DNA of 64,000 bases from Arthrobacter sp. ISL-85 (GCF_018613675.1 NZ_JAGGPQ010000024.1:62001-126000), one strand, 5' to 3'; shown: positions 1 through 9,184, counted from the first letter of the stretch. Translations and numbers: made by a program. The notes: a model not told the origin generated them from the letters alone.

Positions 1-276
1 GGTCACGACGTCGTTCGGGATGAACTGCATGGTGTCGTAAATGGCCATGCCTGCCGTGACAGAGCCGCCGGGCGAGTTGATGTAGAGGTAGATGTCCTTT
101 TCCGGGTTCTCGGCCGAGAGCAGGAGCAGCTGCGAGCAGATCGCGTTGGCGTTGTCGTCACGCACCTCCGAGCCCAGCCAGATGATCCGCTCCTTGAGAA
201 GGCGGTTGTAAATGTAGTTGTCCTGGGCTGCAGGATCGACGGTCGCCATCCGGGGGGCCTCTGAGTGCTGTGACAT
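1..276 (-). CDS. clpP: ATP-dependent Clp protease proteolytic subunit, C-terminus cut by window edge
   Basis: The serine protease chamber of the Clp system, which degrades unfolded and tagged proteins together with ClpX or ClpC in the cytoplasm. Only the first 92 residues are in the window; the catalytic Ser-His-Asp region lies beyond the left edge. The visible part has the family's IYNRLLKERIIWLG stretch, then SQLLLLSAENPEKDIYLYINSPGG and AGMAIYDTMQ, the strands and oxyanion-loop glycines that precede the nucleophile. The ATG at 276 opens with a short polar leader (MSQHSEAPRM), and a second in-frame ATG follows at residue 10. It lies downstream of trigger factor on the same strand, the usual tig-clpP order, with a hairpin between them. 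Family call is certain; which ClpP paralogue it is cannot be told. Confidence 0.95.
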   Translation of the reverse strand, partial: MSQHSEAPRMATVDPAAQDNYIYNRLLKERIIWLGSEVRDDNANAICSQLLLLSAENPEKDIYLYINSPGGSVTAGMAIYDTMQFIPNDVVT

Positions 277-429
277 GTTTACTTACCTCTCACTGGTGAC
301 GGTGACATCACTGAAAATCACTACTTGGACACTAACCGGTTTCGCCGGTGTTTTGTTCGCGCACCGACGGCTGTTCGCTGACGGCGCACGATCATCGAAT
401 CAGCGGCGGGCTGCTTCCGGTCCAACGCG

Positions 430-464
430 AACGGCCCCCGGATCGGAAGGATCCAGGGGCCGTT
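430..464 (-). terminator. Hairpin terminator downstream of tig
   Basis: A stem of AACGGCCCC pairs with GGGGCCGTT and continues as GATCC/GGATC with one extra base, starting 18 bases after the tig stop codon. The T-run is weak, so termination efficiency is uncertain. It separates tig from clpP. Confidence 0.6.
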
Positions 465-482
465 GCTGCGGGTCGGTGAGGA

Positions 483-1895
483 CTATGCCTTGGCGTCTGC
501 AGTGGTGTCTTCGGCTTCGACGACTTCGGTCTCAACAACGTCGGCCTCGGCAACTTCGGTTGCGTCGGCGTCAGCTGCTTCAGCGGCCGGAGCTTCCTCT
601 TCGCCGCCGGGGCGGACGAAGTCGCTCAGGTCAACAGTGTTGCCCTCGGAGTCGGTCACCGTGGCCTGGCCGAGGACGACGGCCAAAGCCTTGCGGCGGC
701 GGACCTCGGAAACCATCATGGGGACCTGGCCGCTCTGATCGATGATCTGGGCGAACTGGTTGGGATCCATGCCGTACTGGCTGGCGGTGGTGACGATGTA
801 GTCGATCAGCTCGTTCTGGCTGACGTCGACTTCTTCCTTCTCGGCGATGGCGTCGAGGATGACTTCGTTCTGGAAGGCGCGGGCCGTGTTGGCGCGGACC
901 TCTTCGCGGTGCTCTTCGGTGTCGTGCTCGCCGTCGCCGTGGCCGTTGCCCTCCTGGAAGTGGGCTTCGAGCTGCTCTTCGACCACCGAGTCCGGAACCG
1001 GTACCTCAACGAGTTCCACCAGCTTGTCCAGGACCTTGTCGCGGGCTTCAACGCCCTGCTCCACGATCTTGGATTCGGCGGCCTGCTTGGCCAGGTCTTC
1101 GCGGAGCTCGGCGAGGGTGTCGAACTCGGAGGCCAGCTGGGCGAAGTCGTCGTTCGCTTCGGGCAGTTCGCGTTCCTTGACGGCCTTGACCACAACCTTC
1201 ACCTGGGCGGCTTCGCCGGCGTGGTCTCCGCCCACCAGGGTGGTGTCGAAGATGGCGTCCTCGTCGGCGCTGAGGCCGGTTACGGCCTCGTCCATGCCTT
1301 CAAGCATGGTGCCGGCACCAACCTGGTAGGACAGGCCCGCAGCGGAGTCAACCTCTTCGCCGTCGATCGTGGCGGTGATGTCGATGGTCAGGAAGTCGCC
1401 ATCGGCAGCGGGACGGTCGACGGACTTCAGGGTGCCGAAGCGGCCGCGCAGTTCATCGAGTGCCTTGTCCACGTCGGCCTCGGAGGATTCCGCAGCGGCA
1501 ACCTGGACCTCGATGCCGGCGTAGTCCGGGAGTTCGATTTCGGGGCGGACATCCACCTCGGCGGCGAACTTCAGGCCACCGTCGGTTGCGGAGGGATCGG
1601 GGACCTCGGTGATCTCCACCTCGGGACGGCTCAGGGGGCGGATGCCGGATTCCTGCACGGCAGCCTGGTACCAGCCGTTGAGGCCGTCGTTGATGGCGGT
1701 CTCCAGGACATAGCCACGGCCTACGCGCTGGTCGATGAGCTTGGCGGGAACCTTGCCCTTGCGGAACCCGGGAACCTGGATCTGCGACGCAACAGTCTTG
1801 TAGGCCGAGTCGATGCTGGGCTTCAGTTCCTCAAAGGGGACCTCAACATTGAGCTTGACCCGCGTGGGGGTGAGGTTCTCGACAGCGCTCTTCAC
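483..1895 (-). CDS. tig: Trigger factor (ribosome-associated chaperone / peptidyl-prolyl isomerase)
   Basis: Binds the ribosome exit tunnel and shields nascent chains. The 470-residue protein has the N-terminal ribosome-binding domain (MKSAVENLTPTRVKLNVEVPFEEL, then the FRKGKVP signature loop near residue 45), the FKBP-like isomerase domain around residues 160-245 and the long helical C-terminal arms. The last 40 or so residues form an acidic Ala/Glu/Asp tail (GGEEEAPAAEAADAD and on) that exceeds the roughly 430-residue E. coli protein; such tails are common in actinobacteria. The start is GTG, with an AGGAG ten bases upstream. It stands upstream of clpP on the same strand, a conserved protein-quality-control pairing. 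Confidence 0.97.
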   Translation of the reverse strand: MKSAVENLTPTRVKLNVEVPFEELKPSIDSAYKTVASQIQVPGFRKGKVPAKLIDQRVGRGYVLETAINDGLNGWYQAAVQESGIRPLSRPEVEITEVPDPSATDGGLKFAAEVDVRPEIELPDYAGIEVQVAAAESSEADVDKALDELRGRFGTLKSVDRPAADGDFLTIDITATIDGEEVDSAAGLSYQVGAGTMLEGMDEAVTGLSADEDAIFDTTLVGGDHAGEAAQVKVVVKAVKERELPEANDDFAQLASEFDTLAELREDLAKQAAESKIVEQGVEARDKVLDKLVELVEVPVPDSVVEEQLEAHFQEGNGHGDGEHDTEEHREEVRANTARAFQNEVILDAIAEKEEVDVSQNELIDYIVTTASQYGMDPNQFAQIIDQSGQVPMMVSEVRRRKALAVVLGQATVTDSEGNTVDLSDFVRPGGEEEAPAAEAADADATEVAEADVVETEVVEAEDTTADAKA

Positions 1896-1975
1896 GGTCT
1901 AAGTACTCCTGGGTTGTGGGATGGGTTTCTGCAAACGCAATGTGTGTCCAGGCCTGCTGGTCCTGGCCGCAGAGT

Positions 1976-2049
1976 CGGGGTGACAGGATTTGAACCTGCG
2001 ACTTCCTGCTCCCAAAGCAGGCGCTCTAGCCAAGCTGAGCTACACCCCG
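1976..2049 (-). tRNA. tRNA-Pro (anticodon TGG)
   Basis: A full cloverleaf reads on the minus strand: acceptor CGGGGTG pairs with CACCCCG, the D arm is GCTCAGC, the anticodon stem CCTGC/GCAGG closes the loop TTTGGGA, and the T arm contains GGTTCAAATCC. No CCA is encoded. The anticodon TGG reads proline CCN codons. Confidence 0.96.
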
Positions 2050-2180
2050 TAAGTGCACAGGCAAGTCTACGGTGATACGCGCCGGGATTGCACATTTGAC
2101 ACGTAGGCCATGGATTAGGTTTAGTTGTATCCGGCTTGAACAGCCAGCCCGGAGTTTCCGCGAAAAACGGATCTTCCTTC

Positions 2181-2251
2181 GGGGACGTAGCTTAATGGTA
2201 AAGCCTCAGTCTTCCAAACTGATTACGCGGGTTCGATTCCCGTCGTCCCCT
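2181..2251 (+). tRNA. tRNA-Gly (anticodon TCC)
   Basis: Acceptor GGGGACG pairs with CGTCCCC, the anticodon stem TCAGT/ACTGA closes loop CTTCCAA with anticodon TCC, and the T arm is GGGTTCGATTCCC. A CCA follows directly at 2252-2254, so the 3' end may be genome-encoded. An intrinsic terminator follows within 10 bases. Confidence 0.96.
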
Positions 2252-2261
2252 CCAGCACAAG

Positions 2262-2291
2262 AAATAGGTCCCTCCGTAGAGGGGCCTATTT
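2262..2291 (+). terminator. Intrinsic terminator of tRNA-Gly
   Basis: AAATAGGTCCCTC pairs with GAGGGGCCTATTT (one G-T pair) across a CGTA loop, and TGTGTTT follows. It ends the single-gene tRNA-Gly transcript. Confidence 0.8.
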
Positions 2292-2413
2292 GTGTTTAAG
2301 CCGACCTGGAAAACCGTCGTGGGGCACTTTCCGGCCGGAAATGCGGTATTCGGGATCAGCCGACGGCGTGTCCGCACCAAAGTGCCCCGTTTCGGGCCCG
2401 GCCAAAGAAGCTG

Positions 2414-3373
2414 CTACTCCTGCGGCTGCTGGCAGTACGGGCACCAGTAGAGGTTGCGCCCAGCAAGGTCCGCGATGAGCACGATGGCGCGGCATACCCG
2501 GCAGGGCAGTCCGTGCCGTTTATAGACGAAGTGCACATCCTCGCGGTGGGGGAAATGGGGGCCTTTGGGCGGCACGGGCATCCCCGCGGCGGCTGCCTTG
2601 GCCGCAGTGGTGCCGTCAAGGGCCCAGTATTTGGGTGGGGTGGTGATGATCCGCCCATCCGCGACGCCGTCATTCATAACGGCAACTATGTCCCGCCACA
2701 GCTTGCGGGCATCATTGTCCAACAGCGCACTGCCGGGAAGCCACGGGTCCAGGCGTCGGCGGAACAGGACTTCGGCGCGGTAGACGTTCCCGACGCCGGC
2801 AACCACCTTCTGGTCCATGAGCAGCGCCGCCAAGGGGGTCTTCCGCGCCCGGACAGTGGCCGCGAACCGGCCGGCGTCGCCGCGGAGGTTGCGCAGCGGG
2901 TCGGGTCCCAGCCGCGCGAGCACGCCATCCACTTCCGCGGCAGTGATGGTTTCACAGGTGGTTGCGCCCCGGAGGTCCGCCCAGCCGTGGCTGCCGGCGA
3001 GCCTGACACGCACGGCCCCAACGGGCGCCGGCGGACCCGCGTAAGGCGCGCCCCCGTCGTCGTCCTTGTCAGCGAAGGCCTCCTGCTCCCCCACCCGCCG
3101 CGGCGCACCAATGCTGGAAGCGCCGGCGAACGAACTGTCCCCCCCGAAGCTCCAGGCACCGTACAGGCCAAGATGGACGTGCAGCACCAGCGCGTTGTCG
3201 AAGTGGAGGAACAGGTGCTTGCCATGCGCCTCGGCAGCGGCCAAGGTATGGCCGTCCAGCAACGCCGCTCCCCCGCTGAACCTGCCCTGGGGGCTGGACA
3301 CGGCGAGCGTTTCACCGGCGAAGACGTCCCCGAACTGCCGGGCGAGCCTGCGGACGGAATGGCCTTCAGGCAC
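2414..3373 (-). CDS. Fpg/Nei family DNA glycosylase (endonuclease VIII-like)
   Basis: A base-excision repair enzyme that removes oxidised bases and nicks the abasic strand. After start-Met removal the catalytic N-terminal proline and glutamate are present (MPEGHSVRRL). The central DQKVVAGVGNVYRAEVLF stretch near residue 170-190 is the family's helix-two-turn-helix, and the C-terminal zinc finger supplies CRVC and CPYC. The MPEGH start rather than MPELP points to the Nei-like actinobacterial branch, not classical MutM. At 319 residues it is slightly long because of a Gly/Asp-rich insert near residues 80-105. GTG is the start, and its first base is the last base of the rpiB stop codon, so the two are translationally coupled. 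Confidence 0.9.
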   Translation of the reverse strand: MPEGHSVRRLARQFGDVFAGETLAVSSPQGRFSGGAALLDGHTLAAAEAHGKHLFLHFDNALVLHVHLGLYGAWSFGGDSSFAGASSIGAPRRVGEQEAFADKDDDGGAPYAGPPAPVGAVRVRLAGSHGWADLRGATTCETITAAEVDGVLARLGPDPLRNLRGDAGRFAATVRARKTPLAALLMDQKVVAGVGNVYRAEVLFRRRLDPWLPGSALLDNDARKLWRDIVAVMNDGVADGRIITTPPKYWALDGTTAAKAAAAGMPVPPKGPHFPHREDVHFVYKRHGLPCRVCRAIVLIADLAGRNLYWCPYCQQPQE

Positions 3374-3867
3374 TACTCGATGACCTCGCCGGTTGCCTCA
3401 TACGCCGCGATCTTGCCGATCCTGCGGACGTGGCGTTCGTCATTGCTGAACGGCTCGGCCAGGAACGCCTCAATCAGTTCGGTGGCTTCCTCCACTGAAT
3501 GCTGGCGGCCGCCCACCGCCACCACGTTCGCATCGTTGTGCTCGCGGGCAAGCGTTGCCGTGGACAGGTTCCAGGCCAGGGCGGCGCGGACGCCCTTGAC
3601 CTTGTTGGCGGCGATCTGCTCCCCATTTCCGGAGCCGCCCAGCACGATGCCCAGGGCGTGGACACCTGCCTGCTGGTCGGCGACCACGGCAAGGGCGGCG
3701 TTGATGCAGAACGACGGGTAGTCATCCTGGGCGTCGTAGACCTTGGGCCCGTGGTCCACCACCTCGTACCCCTTGCCGGTCAGGTGGGACACCAGATGGG
3801 CGCTGAGCTCCATGCCGGCGTGGTCGGTGGCGATGTGGACCCGCGGGAAGGCAGGGGAAGTGGTCAC
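3373..3867 (-). CDS. rpiB: Ribose-5-phosphate isomerase B
   Basis: Interconverts ribose 5-phosphate and ribulose 5-phosphate in the non-oxidative pentose phosphate pathway. The RpiB/LacAB fold is clear from VHIATDHAGMELSAHL near the N-terminus, the VVDHGPKVYDAQDDYPSFC segment and the phosphate-binding VLGGSGNGEQIAANKVKGVRAAL loop. A GTG at 3867 gives 164 residues; a TTG two codons upstream is an alternative. The downstream Nei glycosylase overlaps the stop by one base. This isomerase fits the pentose metabolism elsewhere in the window (xylAB, gnd). Confidence 0.93.
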   Translation of the reverse strand: MTTSPAFPRVHIATDHAGMELSAHLVSHLTGKGYEVVDHGPKVYDAQDDYPSFCINAALAVVADQQAGVHALGIVLGGSGNGEQIAANKVKGVRAALAWNLSTATLAREHNDANVVAVGGRQHSVEEATELIEAFLAEPFSNDERHVRRIGKIAAYEATGEVIE

Positions 3868-3939
3868 GTGCAAAAGTCCGTTCGGTTGTGGGAGCTGGCG
3901 GCCAGCCGGGTGGAGGCCGGAACGACACGGATAAGGATA

Positions 3940-4974
3940 CTAGGGCAGCCCGGCGCCAGGGCTCGGGTCCTCCGGCGGGGGCGGCGGGGCTCCGCCCAGG
4001 CGGGCCCTGGCGGCCACCCGGGTCAGGACTTCGGCCAGCTGTGCGGCTGAGGCCTGGCTGCCGCCGCTGACGGCGAGGCGCTGGCCGTCAGTCTTGCTGA
4101 CGACGACGGCGGGCCCGCTGCTGACGAGCATGGCCGCGGTTCCACGGTGGTGCCGGTAGCCCCACCCGCCATAGTCCGCGGCCCTGACCTCTGCTGCGCT
4201 GGCATCGGAAATGGCGCCGGCGGGCACATCCATGATCGGTACCACCCCGCCCAGCATGACCTTCAGTCCGCGCCGGTCCGCCCTGATGCGGGCAAAGAGG
4301 AACGCGGCGCCGACCAGTGCCAGGACCACCAGCAAGATCCCCAGCCAGGGCACCACAACGGCAATGAGGGCGGCCGGGAACAAGGAAGCGATGGCAATCA
4401 TGACGAAGACCGAACTCCGCGCGTGGACCCAGAGCCTGATGGTGTCCCGGGCAAGGTCCGGGTCCAGTTCCTTGGCGATGGCGATCTGCAGGGCCCTGTC
4501 GTCATCCGGTGACCACTGCCGGTCCGCTTTGTACACCATCGCCATGGAGACGCCGAGTGAAACCGCGGCGCCGCTGCCCAGGGCGAGGACCGTCATGTCC
4601 ACGTGGGACTGCCGTGCGTCAGCCAGTCCGGTTTGGCCGATCAGTCCCGCGGCCAGGGCGGAGGTGATGAACAGGCTGAGGAAGAGCCCGGCACCCATCA
4701 TGATCCTACGCATCATTACCGGCCTGCCGAGGGGCACCGCCTGGAGCAGGACCAGCCAGCCGGCAACGACAATTCCCGCGGCGCCAACCCCTACGTAGGC
4801 GCCGAAGGGCGCGAAGGCGGCACCGCCGCCGTCCGTCCAGCGGACGGCGAGCGGATCCGGAAGGTCCGGGCGCAGCAGCGAGGCGCAGTAGGCAAAGGCG
4901 GCGGCCAGGACGACGGGGAACCCGACGGCGAAGCGCAGGGCTTTGGTATCCACCGAATCCAACAGCTTTCCCAT
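3940..4974 (-). CDS. Multi-pass membrane protein with DUF1648-like N-terminus
   Basis: I do not recognise a specific function. The 344-residue protein has two hydrophobic segments at the N-terminus separated by LPDPLAVRWTDGG, which resembles the DUF1648 (SdpI-type) motif, then two more helices near residues 90-150 and a pair near 190-235 (SSVFVMIAIASLFPAALIAVVV). The C-terminal 110 residues are soluble and contain a YGGWGYRHH stretch, as in bacterial PH-like membrane proteins, before a proline-rich tail. It is divergent from pepN. A signalling-pathway immunity or membrane-homeostasis role is possible but unsupported. Confidence 0.6.
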   Translation of the reverse strand: MGKLLDSVDTKALRFAVGFPVVLAAAFAYCASLLRPDLPDPLAVRWTDGGGAAFAPFGAYVGVGAAGIVVAGWLVLLQAVPLGRPVMMRRIMMGAGLFLSLFITSALAAGLIGQTGLADARQSHVDMTVLALGSGAAVSLGVSMAMVYKADRQWSPDDDRALQIAIAKELDPDLARDTIRLWVHARSSVFVMIAIASLFPAALIAVVVPWLGILLVVLALVGAAFLFARIRADRRGLKVMLGGVVPIMDVPAGAISDASAAEVRAADYGGWGYRHHRGTAAMLVSSGPAVVVSKTDGQRLAVSGGSQASAAQLAEVLTRVAARARLGGAPPPPPEDPSPGAGLP

Positions 4975-5136
4975 GCATTAAACGCTACCCCTGCAGCCGC
5001 CCGGCCACCGCGCGGCTTGTAAGGAGCGGGCTGTGAGCTGGGCAACTTGCCAAGGACACCAAGGATGAAAGAATGCATCACAGTGCCGGAACCGGGACCA
5101 CCGGCCGGCAGCCGAAACTCTTTTGGAGGCCCTCCT

Positions 5137-7719
5137 TTGCCAGGTATGAACCTGACGCGCGCCGAAGCCCGTGAGCGCGCCGAATTGATCACCGTCGAGT
5201 CCTACGATGTCAGCCTGGACCTGACCCGCGGCGGAGAGGTCTTTGGCAGCACGACCACCGTGAAATTTGCTGCGTCGCCGGGATCGGCCAGCTTCATCGA
5301 CGCCGTCACCCGCACCGTGCACAGCGTGACGCTGAACGGCCGCGGCCTTGATCCTGCCAGCGTGTCCGACGGTGTGCGGATCCAGCTGCCGGACCTGGCG
5401 GAGCACAACGAACTGACCGTGGTGGCGGACATGCCCTACATGAACACAGGCGAAGGCCTGCACCGGTTCGTGGACCCGGTGGACAACGAGGTCTACCTGT
5501 ATACGCAGTTCGAGGTTCCCGATTCCCGCAGGATGTTTGCCGTTTTCGAGCAGCCGGACCTGAAGGCAACCTTCGCCTTCACGGTCACGGCGCCGTCCCA
5601 CTGGGACGTCATCTCCAACTCCCCCACTCCTTCGCCCGTGGAAGCGGCGCCGGCGGGCGATGGCGCAGCCAGGTCGGTGTGGACGTTCGCACCGACGCCC
5701 CGGCTGTCCTCCTACGTCACAGCCCTGATCGCGGGTCCGTACGAGTCTGTCCGCAGTGAGGTGACCAGCTCGGACGGCCGCGTTATCCCGCTGGGAGTGT
5801 TCGCCCGGAAGTCACTGATGCAGTACCTGGATTCGGAGAACATCTTCGAACTCACGCGGCAGGGCTTCGGGTTCTTCGAGGCGCAGTTCGGCTGCCCGTA
5901 CCCGTTCGAAAAGTACGACCAGCTGTTCGTGCCGGAGTTCAATGCCGGCGCGATGGAGAACGCCGGGGCGGTGACCATCCTGGAAGGCTACGTATTCCGC
6001 AGCAAAGTCACCGGGGCGCAGATCGAGCGGCGCGCCATCACTGTGCTGCACGAACTGGCGCACATGTGGTTCGGCGACCTGGTGACCATGCGCTGGTGGA
6101 ACGACCTGTGGCTCAACGAGTCCTTCGCCGAATACATGTCCCACCTGGCGGCGGTGGAGGCCACCTCCTTCACCAGCGCCTGGACCACCTTCGCCTCCGT
6201 GGAGAAGTCCTGGGCCTACCGCCAGGACCAACTGCCCACCACGCATCCCATTTTCGCTGAGATCAACGACCTGCAGGACGTCGAGGTCAACTTCGACGGG
6301 ATCACCTACGCCAAGGGCGCCTCGGTGCTCCGGCAGCTGGTGGCCTGGGTTGGCCCCGAACAATTCATGGCGGGCGTCCGCGAGTATTTCGCCAAGCACT
6401 CCTGGCACAACACCGAGCTCCAGGACCTGCTGGTGGAACTGGAGAAGGCCAGCGGCCGCGACCTGGACGGCTGGGGCCGGCAGTGGCTGGAGACAGCCGG
6501 CGTGAACACGCTGGCTCCCGAGCTGGACGTGGACTCCGATGGGAAGCTGCGGTCCTTTGCCATCCTGCAGTCCGCGGTTCCCGAGTGGCCCACCATCCGG
6601 CCGCACCGCCTTGCGGTGGGCTTCTACAACCTGGACGACGGCGGCAAGCTCACGCGGGTGCACCGCGAGGAGTTGGATGTGGACGGCGAACGCACTGAGG
6701 TGCCGGCACTGGCCGGCCTGGCCCGGCCGGACCTGATCCTGATCAACGACGATGACCTGGCCTACGCCAAGGTGCGGCTGGATCCGGCGTCGCTGGCCAC
6801 CGCCACCGCCCACCTGAAGGATTTCGCCGAGAGCCTGCCCCGGACCCTTGTCTGGAACTCCGCGTGGGATGCTGCACGGGACGGTGAGACCCCGGCGCGG
6901 AAGTACGTGGAATTGATCCTTGCCAACGTGGCGTCAGAAACGGATTCCTCCGTCATCCTGGTCCAGCTTCGCCAGCTGGCCACCAACCTCAACTTCTATG
7001 TGGCGGAAGAACACCGCGAAGCCACCGCGGTGGCAGCCGTGGACCGGTTGTGGGACCTGGCGTCGCAGGTTCCCGCCGGTTCCGACGCCCAGCTGCAGTT
7101 CACCAAGTCCTTTTCGCTCCTGGCCCGCAGCGCGTCCCAGCTGGACCGGGTATCAGGCCTGTTGGACGGGTCGGAGGTCCTGGAAGGCCTCGCCGTTGAC
7201 CAGGACCTCCGCTGGGAACTGGTGGCTTCGCTGGTGGCCGGTGGCCGGATGGGGCAGGACGGCATCGATGCGGAACTGCAGCGGGACAACACCTCCAGCG
7301 GCCAGAACGCCGCGGCCCTGGCGAAGGCTGCCATCCCCACCCCGGAGGCGAAGGCCGCGGCGTGGGAATCGATCGTGGTCAAGGGCGAACTGTCCAACGC
7401 GCTGCAGGGATCGGCTGTGGCCGGCTTCATGCGGGTCCTGGACCGCTCCCTCCTGGAGCCGTACTCCGAAAAGTACTTCGCGGCTGTGCCGGGCATCGTG
7501 GCAACCCGCACGCATGCACTGGCCCAGCAGATCGTCGTCGGCCTCTACCCGGCGCTGCTGACCACGCAGGCCACCATCGACCGGACGGACAGCTTCCTGG
7601 CGTCGCTGCCGGCGGAAAGCGCTGCGCTGCGGCGGATGATGCTGGAAAACCGCGACGGCGTTGCCCGCGCCCTGCGTGCCCGTGCCGCCGATGTCCTGCA
7701 GGAGGGCAGCCCCGAGTGA
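5137..7719 (+). CDS. pepN: Aminopeptidase N, M1 family zinc metallopeptidase
   Basis: Removes N-terminal residues from peptides in the cytoplasm. The exopeptidase motif GAMEN is at residues 271-275, the zinc site HELAH at 305-309 and the third ligand Glu at 328 in NESFAEY, exactly the expected spacing. The C-terminal ERAP1-like helical domain follows. I chose the TTG at 5137 because GGAGG sits seven bases upstream and the product begins MPGMNLTRAEAR like other actinobacterial PepN proteins; this gives 860 residues. The ATG at 5146 is too far from that ribosome site, and the reading frame open upstream to 5047 lacks family similarity. The stop overlaps the GTG of the next gene by three bases. 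Confidence 0.95.
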   Translation: MPGMNLTRAEARERAELITVESYDVSLDLTRGGEVFGSTTTVKFAASPGSASFIDAVTRTVHSVTLNGRGLDPASVSDGVRIQLPDLAEHNELTVVADMPYMNTGEGLHRFVDPVDNEVYLYTQFEVPDSRRMFAVFEQPDLKATFAFTVTAPSHWDVISNSPTPSPVEAAPAGDGAARSVWTFAPTPRLSSYVTALIAGPYESVRSEVTSSDGRVIPLGVFARKSLMQYLDSENIFELTRQGFGFFEAQFGCPYPFEKYDQLFVPEFNAGAMENAGAVTILEGYVFRSKVTGAQIERRAITVLHELAHMWFGDLVTMRWWNDLWLNESFAEYMSHLAAVEATSFTSAWTTFASVEKSWAYRQDQLPTTHPIFAEINDLQDVEVNFDGITYAKGASVLRQLVAWVGPEQFMAGVREYFAKHSWHNTELQDLLVELEKASGRDLDGWGRQWLETAGVNTLAPELDVDSDGKLRSFAILQSAVPEWPTIRPHRLAVGFYNLDDGGKLTRVHREELDVDGERTEVPALAGLARPDLILINDDDLAYAKVRLDPASLATATAHLKDFAESLPRTLVWNSAWDAARDGETPARKYVELILANVASETDSSVILVQLRQLATNLNFYVAEEHREATAVAAVDRLWDLASQVPAGSDAQLQFTKSFSLLARSASQLDRVSGLLDGSEVLEGLAVDQDLRWELVASLVAGGRMGQDGIDAELQRDNTSSGQNAAALAKAAIPTPEAKAAAWESIVVKGELSNALQGSAVAGFMRVLDRSLLEPYSEKYFAAVPGIVATRTHALAQQIVVGLYPALLTTQATIDRTDSFLASLPAESAALRRMMLENRDGVARALRARAADVLQEGSPE

Positions 7720-8189
7720 GCCTCCATGAACACCGGTACTCGCTGACGGTCCAGTGGACCGGCAACCTGGGTGACGGCACCTCGTCCTACCGGGGCTATT
7801 CCCGGGACCACGACGTGCTCATTCCGGGCCTGCCGGTATTGAAAGGCTCTGCGGATCCGACATTCCACGGAGACCGGGAACGCTACAACCCGGAGCAGCT
7901 CCTGCTGGCTGCGCTGGCCCAGTGCCATATGCTCTCCTACCTGCACGTGGCCGTGAAGCACGGTGTGGTGGTCACCGATTACCGGGACGAAGCCACCGGA
8001 TTGATGCGGCTCAACCGGGACGGCAGCGGCCAGTTCGAGCAGGTCAGCCTGCATCCGCACGTGACGGTGGCGGATGCCGGGCAGGCTGAGCTGGCAGCCT
8101 CGCTGCACCATGAAGCAAACCAGGTCTGCTTCATTGCCCGCAGCGTGAACTTCCCGGTGGAGCACCAGCCGGTGACAGTGGCTGCCTAG
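7716..8189 (+). CDS. OsmC family protein (organic hydroperoxide reductase-like)
   Basis: OsmC/Ohr proteins reduce organic hydroperoxides with two cysteines. Residues near 35-75 carry SADPTFHGDRERYNPEQLLLAALAQCHMLSYLHVA, the helix with the first conserved Cys, and the C-terminal part has HHEANQVCFIARSVNFPV with the second. Length is 157 residues, normal for the family. The GTG start overlaps the pepN stop (GTGA), so it is co-translated with pepN. The stop codon lies in the palindrome CTAG at 8186-8189, which also gives the stop codon of the convergent gene. Confidence 0.85.
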   Translation: MSLHEHRYSLTVQWTGNLGDGTSSYRGYSRDHDVLIPGLPVLKGSADPTFHGDRERYNPEQLLLAALAQCHMLSYLHVAVKHGVVVTDYRDEATGLMRLNRDGSGQFEQVSLHPHVTVADAGQAELAASLHHEANQVCFIARSVNFPVEHQPVTVAA

Positions 8190-9184
8190 GTTGGACCGCC
8201 GCCTTGGAGCAGGCCCACGAGGCGCTCCTCGGTGGCGGGTTGCAGGCCGGCCTTCCGGGGCCGGTCCAGCCCGCGGACGCGTTCATCGCCCAAGGTGTCG
8301 GACAGGGTTTCCTGCCACGGCCGCAGGACCATCCCTGCCGCTTTGGCTGCCCGGTTGCTGCGCGCCATGAAGCCCTCATGGTGCGGCGGAAGCCAGAGGG
8401 GCAGGGACCCGGGTCCGGACCAGTAGGTGATGCCCTGCTCCACCAGCCATTCTTCACTGGCGCTGATGGTCGAGGTGTGGGCGGCGGAGGCTTCGCAGCA
8501 GGCGCTGAGGAGGTCCGCAAAAGCCACCTGGTCCCCGCTGGCGTTGAAGGGGCCGGTGGTCCCCCGCTCCGTTGCGAGCAGGATCCAGGCCGCCAGGTCC
8601 CGGACGTCGATGGCCTGCGTGGGGTGCCGGCCGGTGTCCGGTATGAGCACGGGACCGGAGTTCCGGCCGAAGCGGGCGGGCCAGTAGCCGTACCGGTCGG
8701 TGGGGTCACCGGGACCGCTGACCAGGCCGGCGCGGCAGAGGTGGGCGTTGCCGTTTGTGGCAGCCAGGGTGGCCTTTTCGATGGCCACCTTGGACTCGCC
8801 GTAGTTCTCCGGGGTGGAGGCGGTTCCGGGGGTCAGTGCCGGCAGGAGCGCAGCATCCTCCGCCGCATCGGGAACTGAGTGGTCCGCGTAGGCAGAGCAG
8901 CTGGAAACGAAGGTCCAGTGCCTGGTCCTGTCAGCCAGGGCCGCAAGGGCCTGCCGGGCAGGTTCAGGGTCCCGCGCCACCTCGATCACCGCGTCCCAGG
9001 CGCCGGCTACCTCCGCGTAGGCAGCCTGGCCTGTTGAACGGTCCGCCCTGACCCATGTGGCGCCGCGGGGCGGCTCATCGGACGTTCCCCGTGCCAGGCA
9101 CGTGACGTCATGCCCGGCGGCGACCGCCTGCGTGGCAATTTCCTTGGAGAGGAAGGCGGTTCCGCCGAGGATGAGGATGCGCAT
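8186..9184 (-). CDS. NAD-dependent epimerase/dehydratase (extended SDR) family protein
   Basis: A Rossmann-fold oxidoreductase of unknown substrate. The dinucleotide loop is ILILGGTAFLSKEIA at the N-terminus, with a Gly-rich GGTxFLS pattern typical of the atypical isoflavone-reductase-like or RNA-binding-type SDRs. FVSSCSAYAD around residue 95 and YGESKVAIEK around 130 provide the Ser and the YxxxK catalytic pair. The 332-residue protein is alone on its strand; it is convergent with and overlaps the OsmC gene by four bases and is divergent from mscS. Function beyond the fold cannot be assigned. Confidence 0.8.
   Translation of the reverse strand: MRILILGGTAFLSKEIATQAVAAGHDVTCLARGTSDEPPRGATWVRADRSTGQAAYAEVAGAWDAVIEVARDPEPARQALAALADRTRHWTFVSSCSAYADHSVPDAAEDAALLPALTPGTASTPENYGESKVAIEKATLAATNGNAHLCRAGLVSGPGDPTDRYGYWPARFGRNSGPVLIPDTGRHPTQAIDVRDLAAWILLATERGTTGPFNASGDQVAFADLLSACCEASAAHTSTISASEEWLVEQGITYWSGPGSLPLWLPPHHEGFMARSNRAAKAAGMVLRPWQETLSDTLGDERVRGLDRPRKAGLQPATEERLVGLLQGGGPT

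Noticed and set aside
909..2075. 388-codon plus-strand frame opposite trigger factor
   Set aside because: Antisense to tig and runs into tRNA-Pro; no recognisable protein features.
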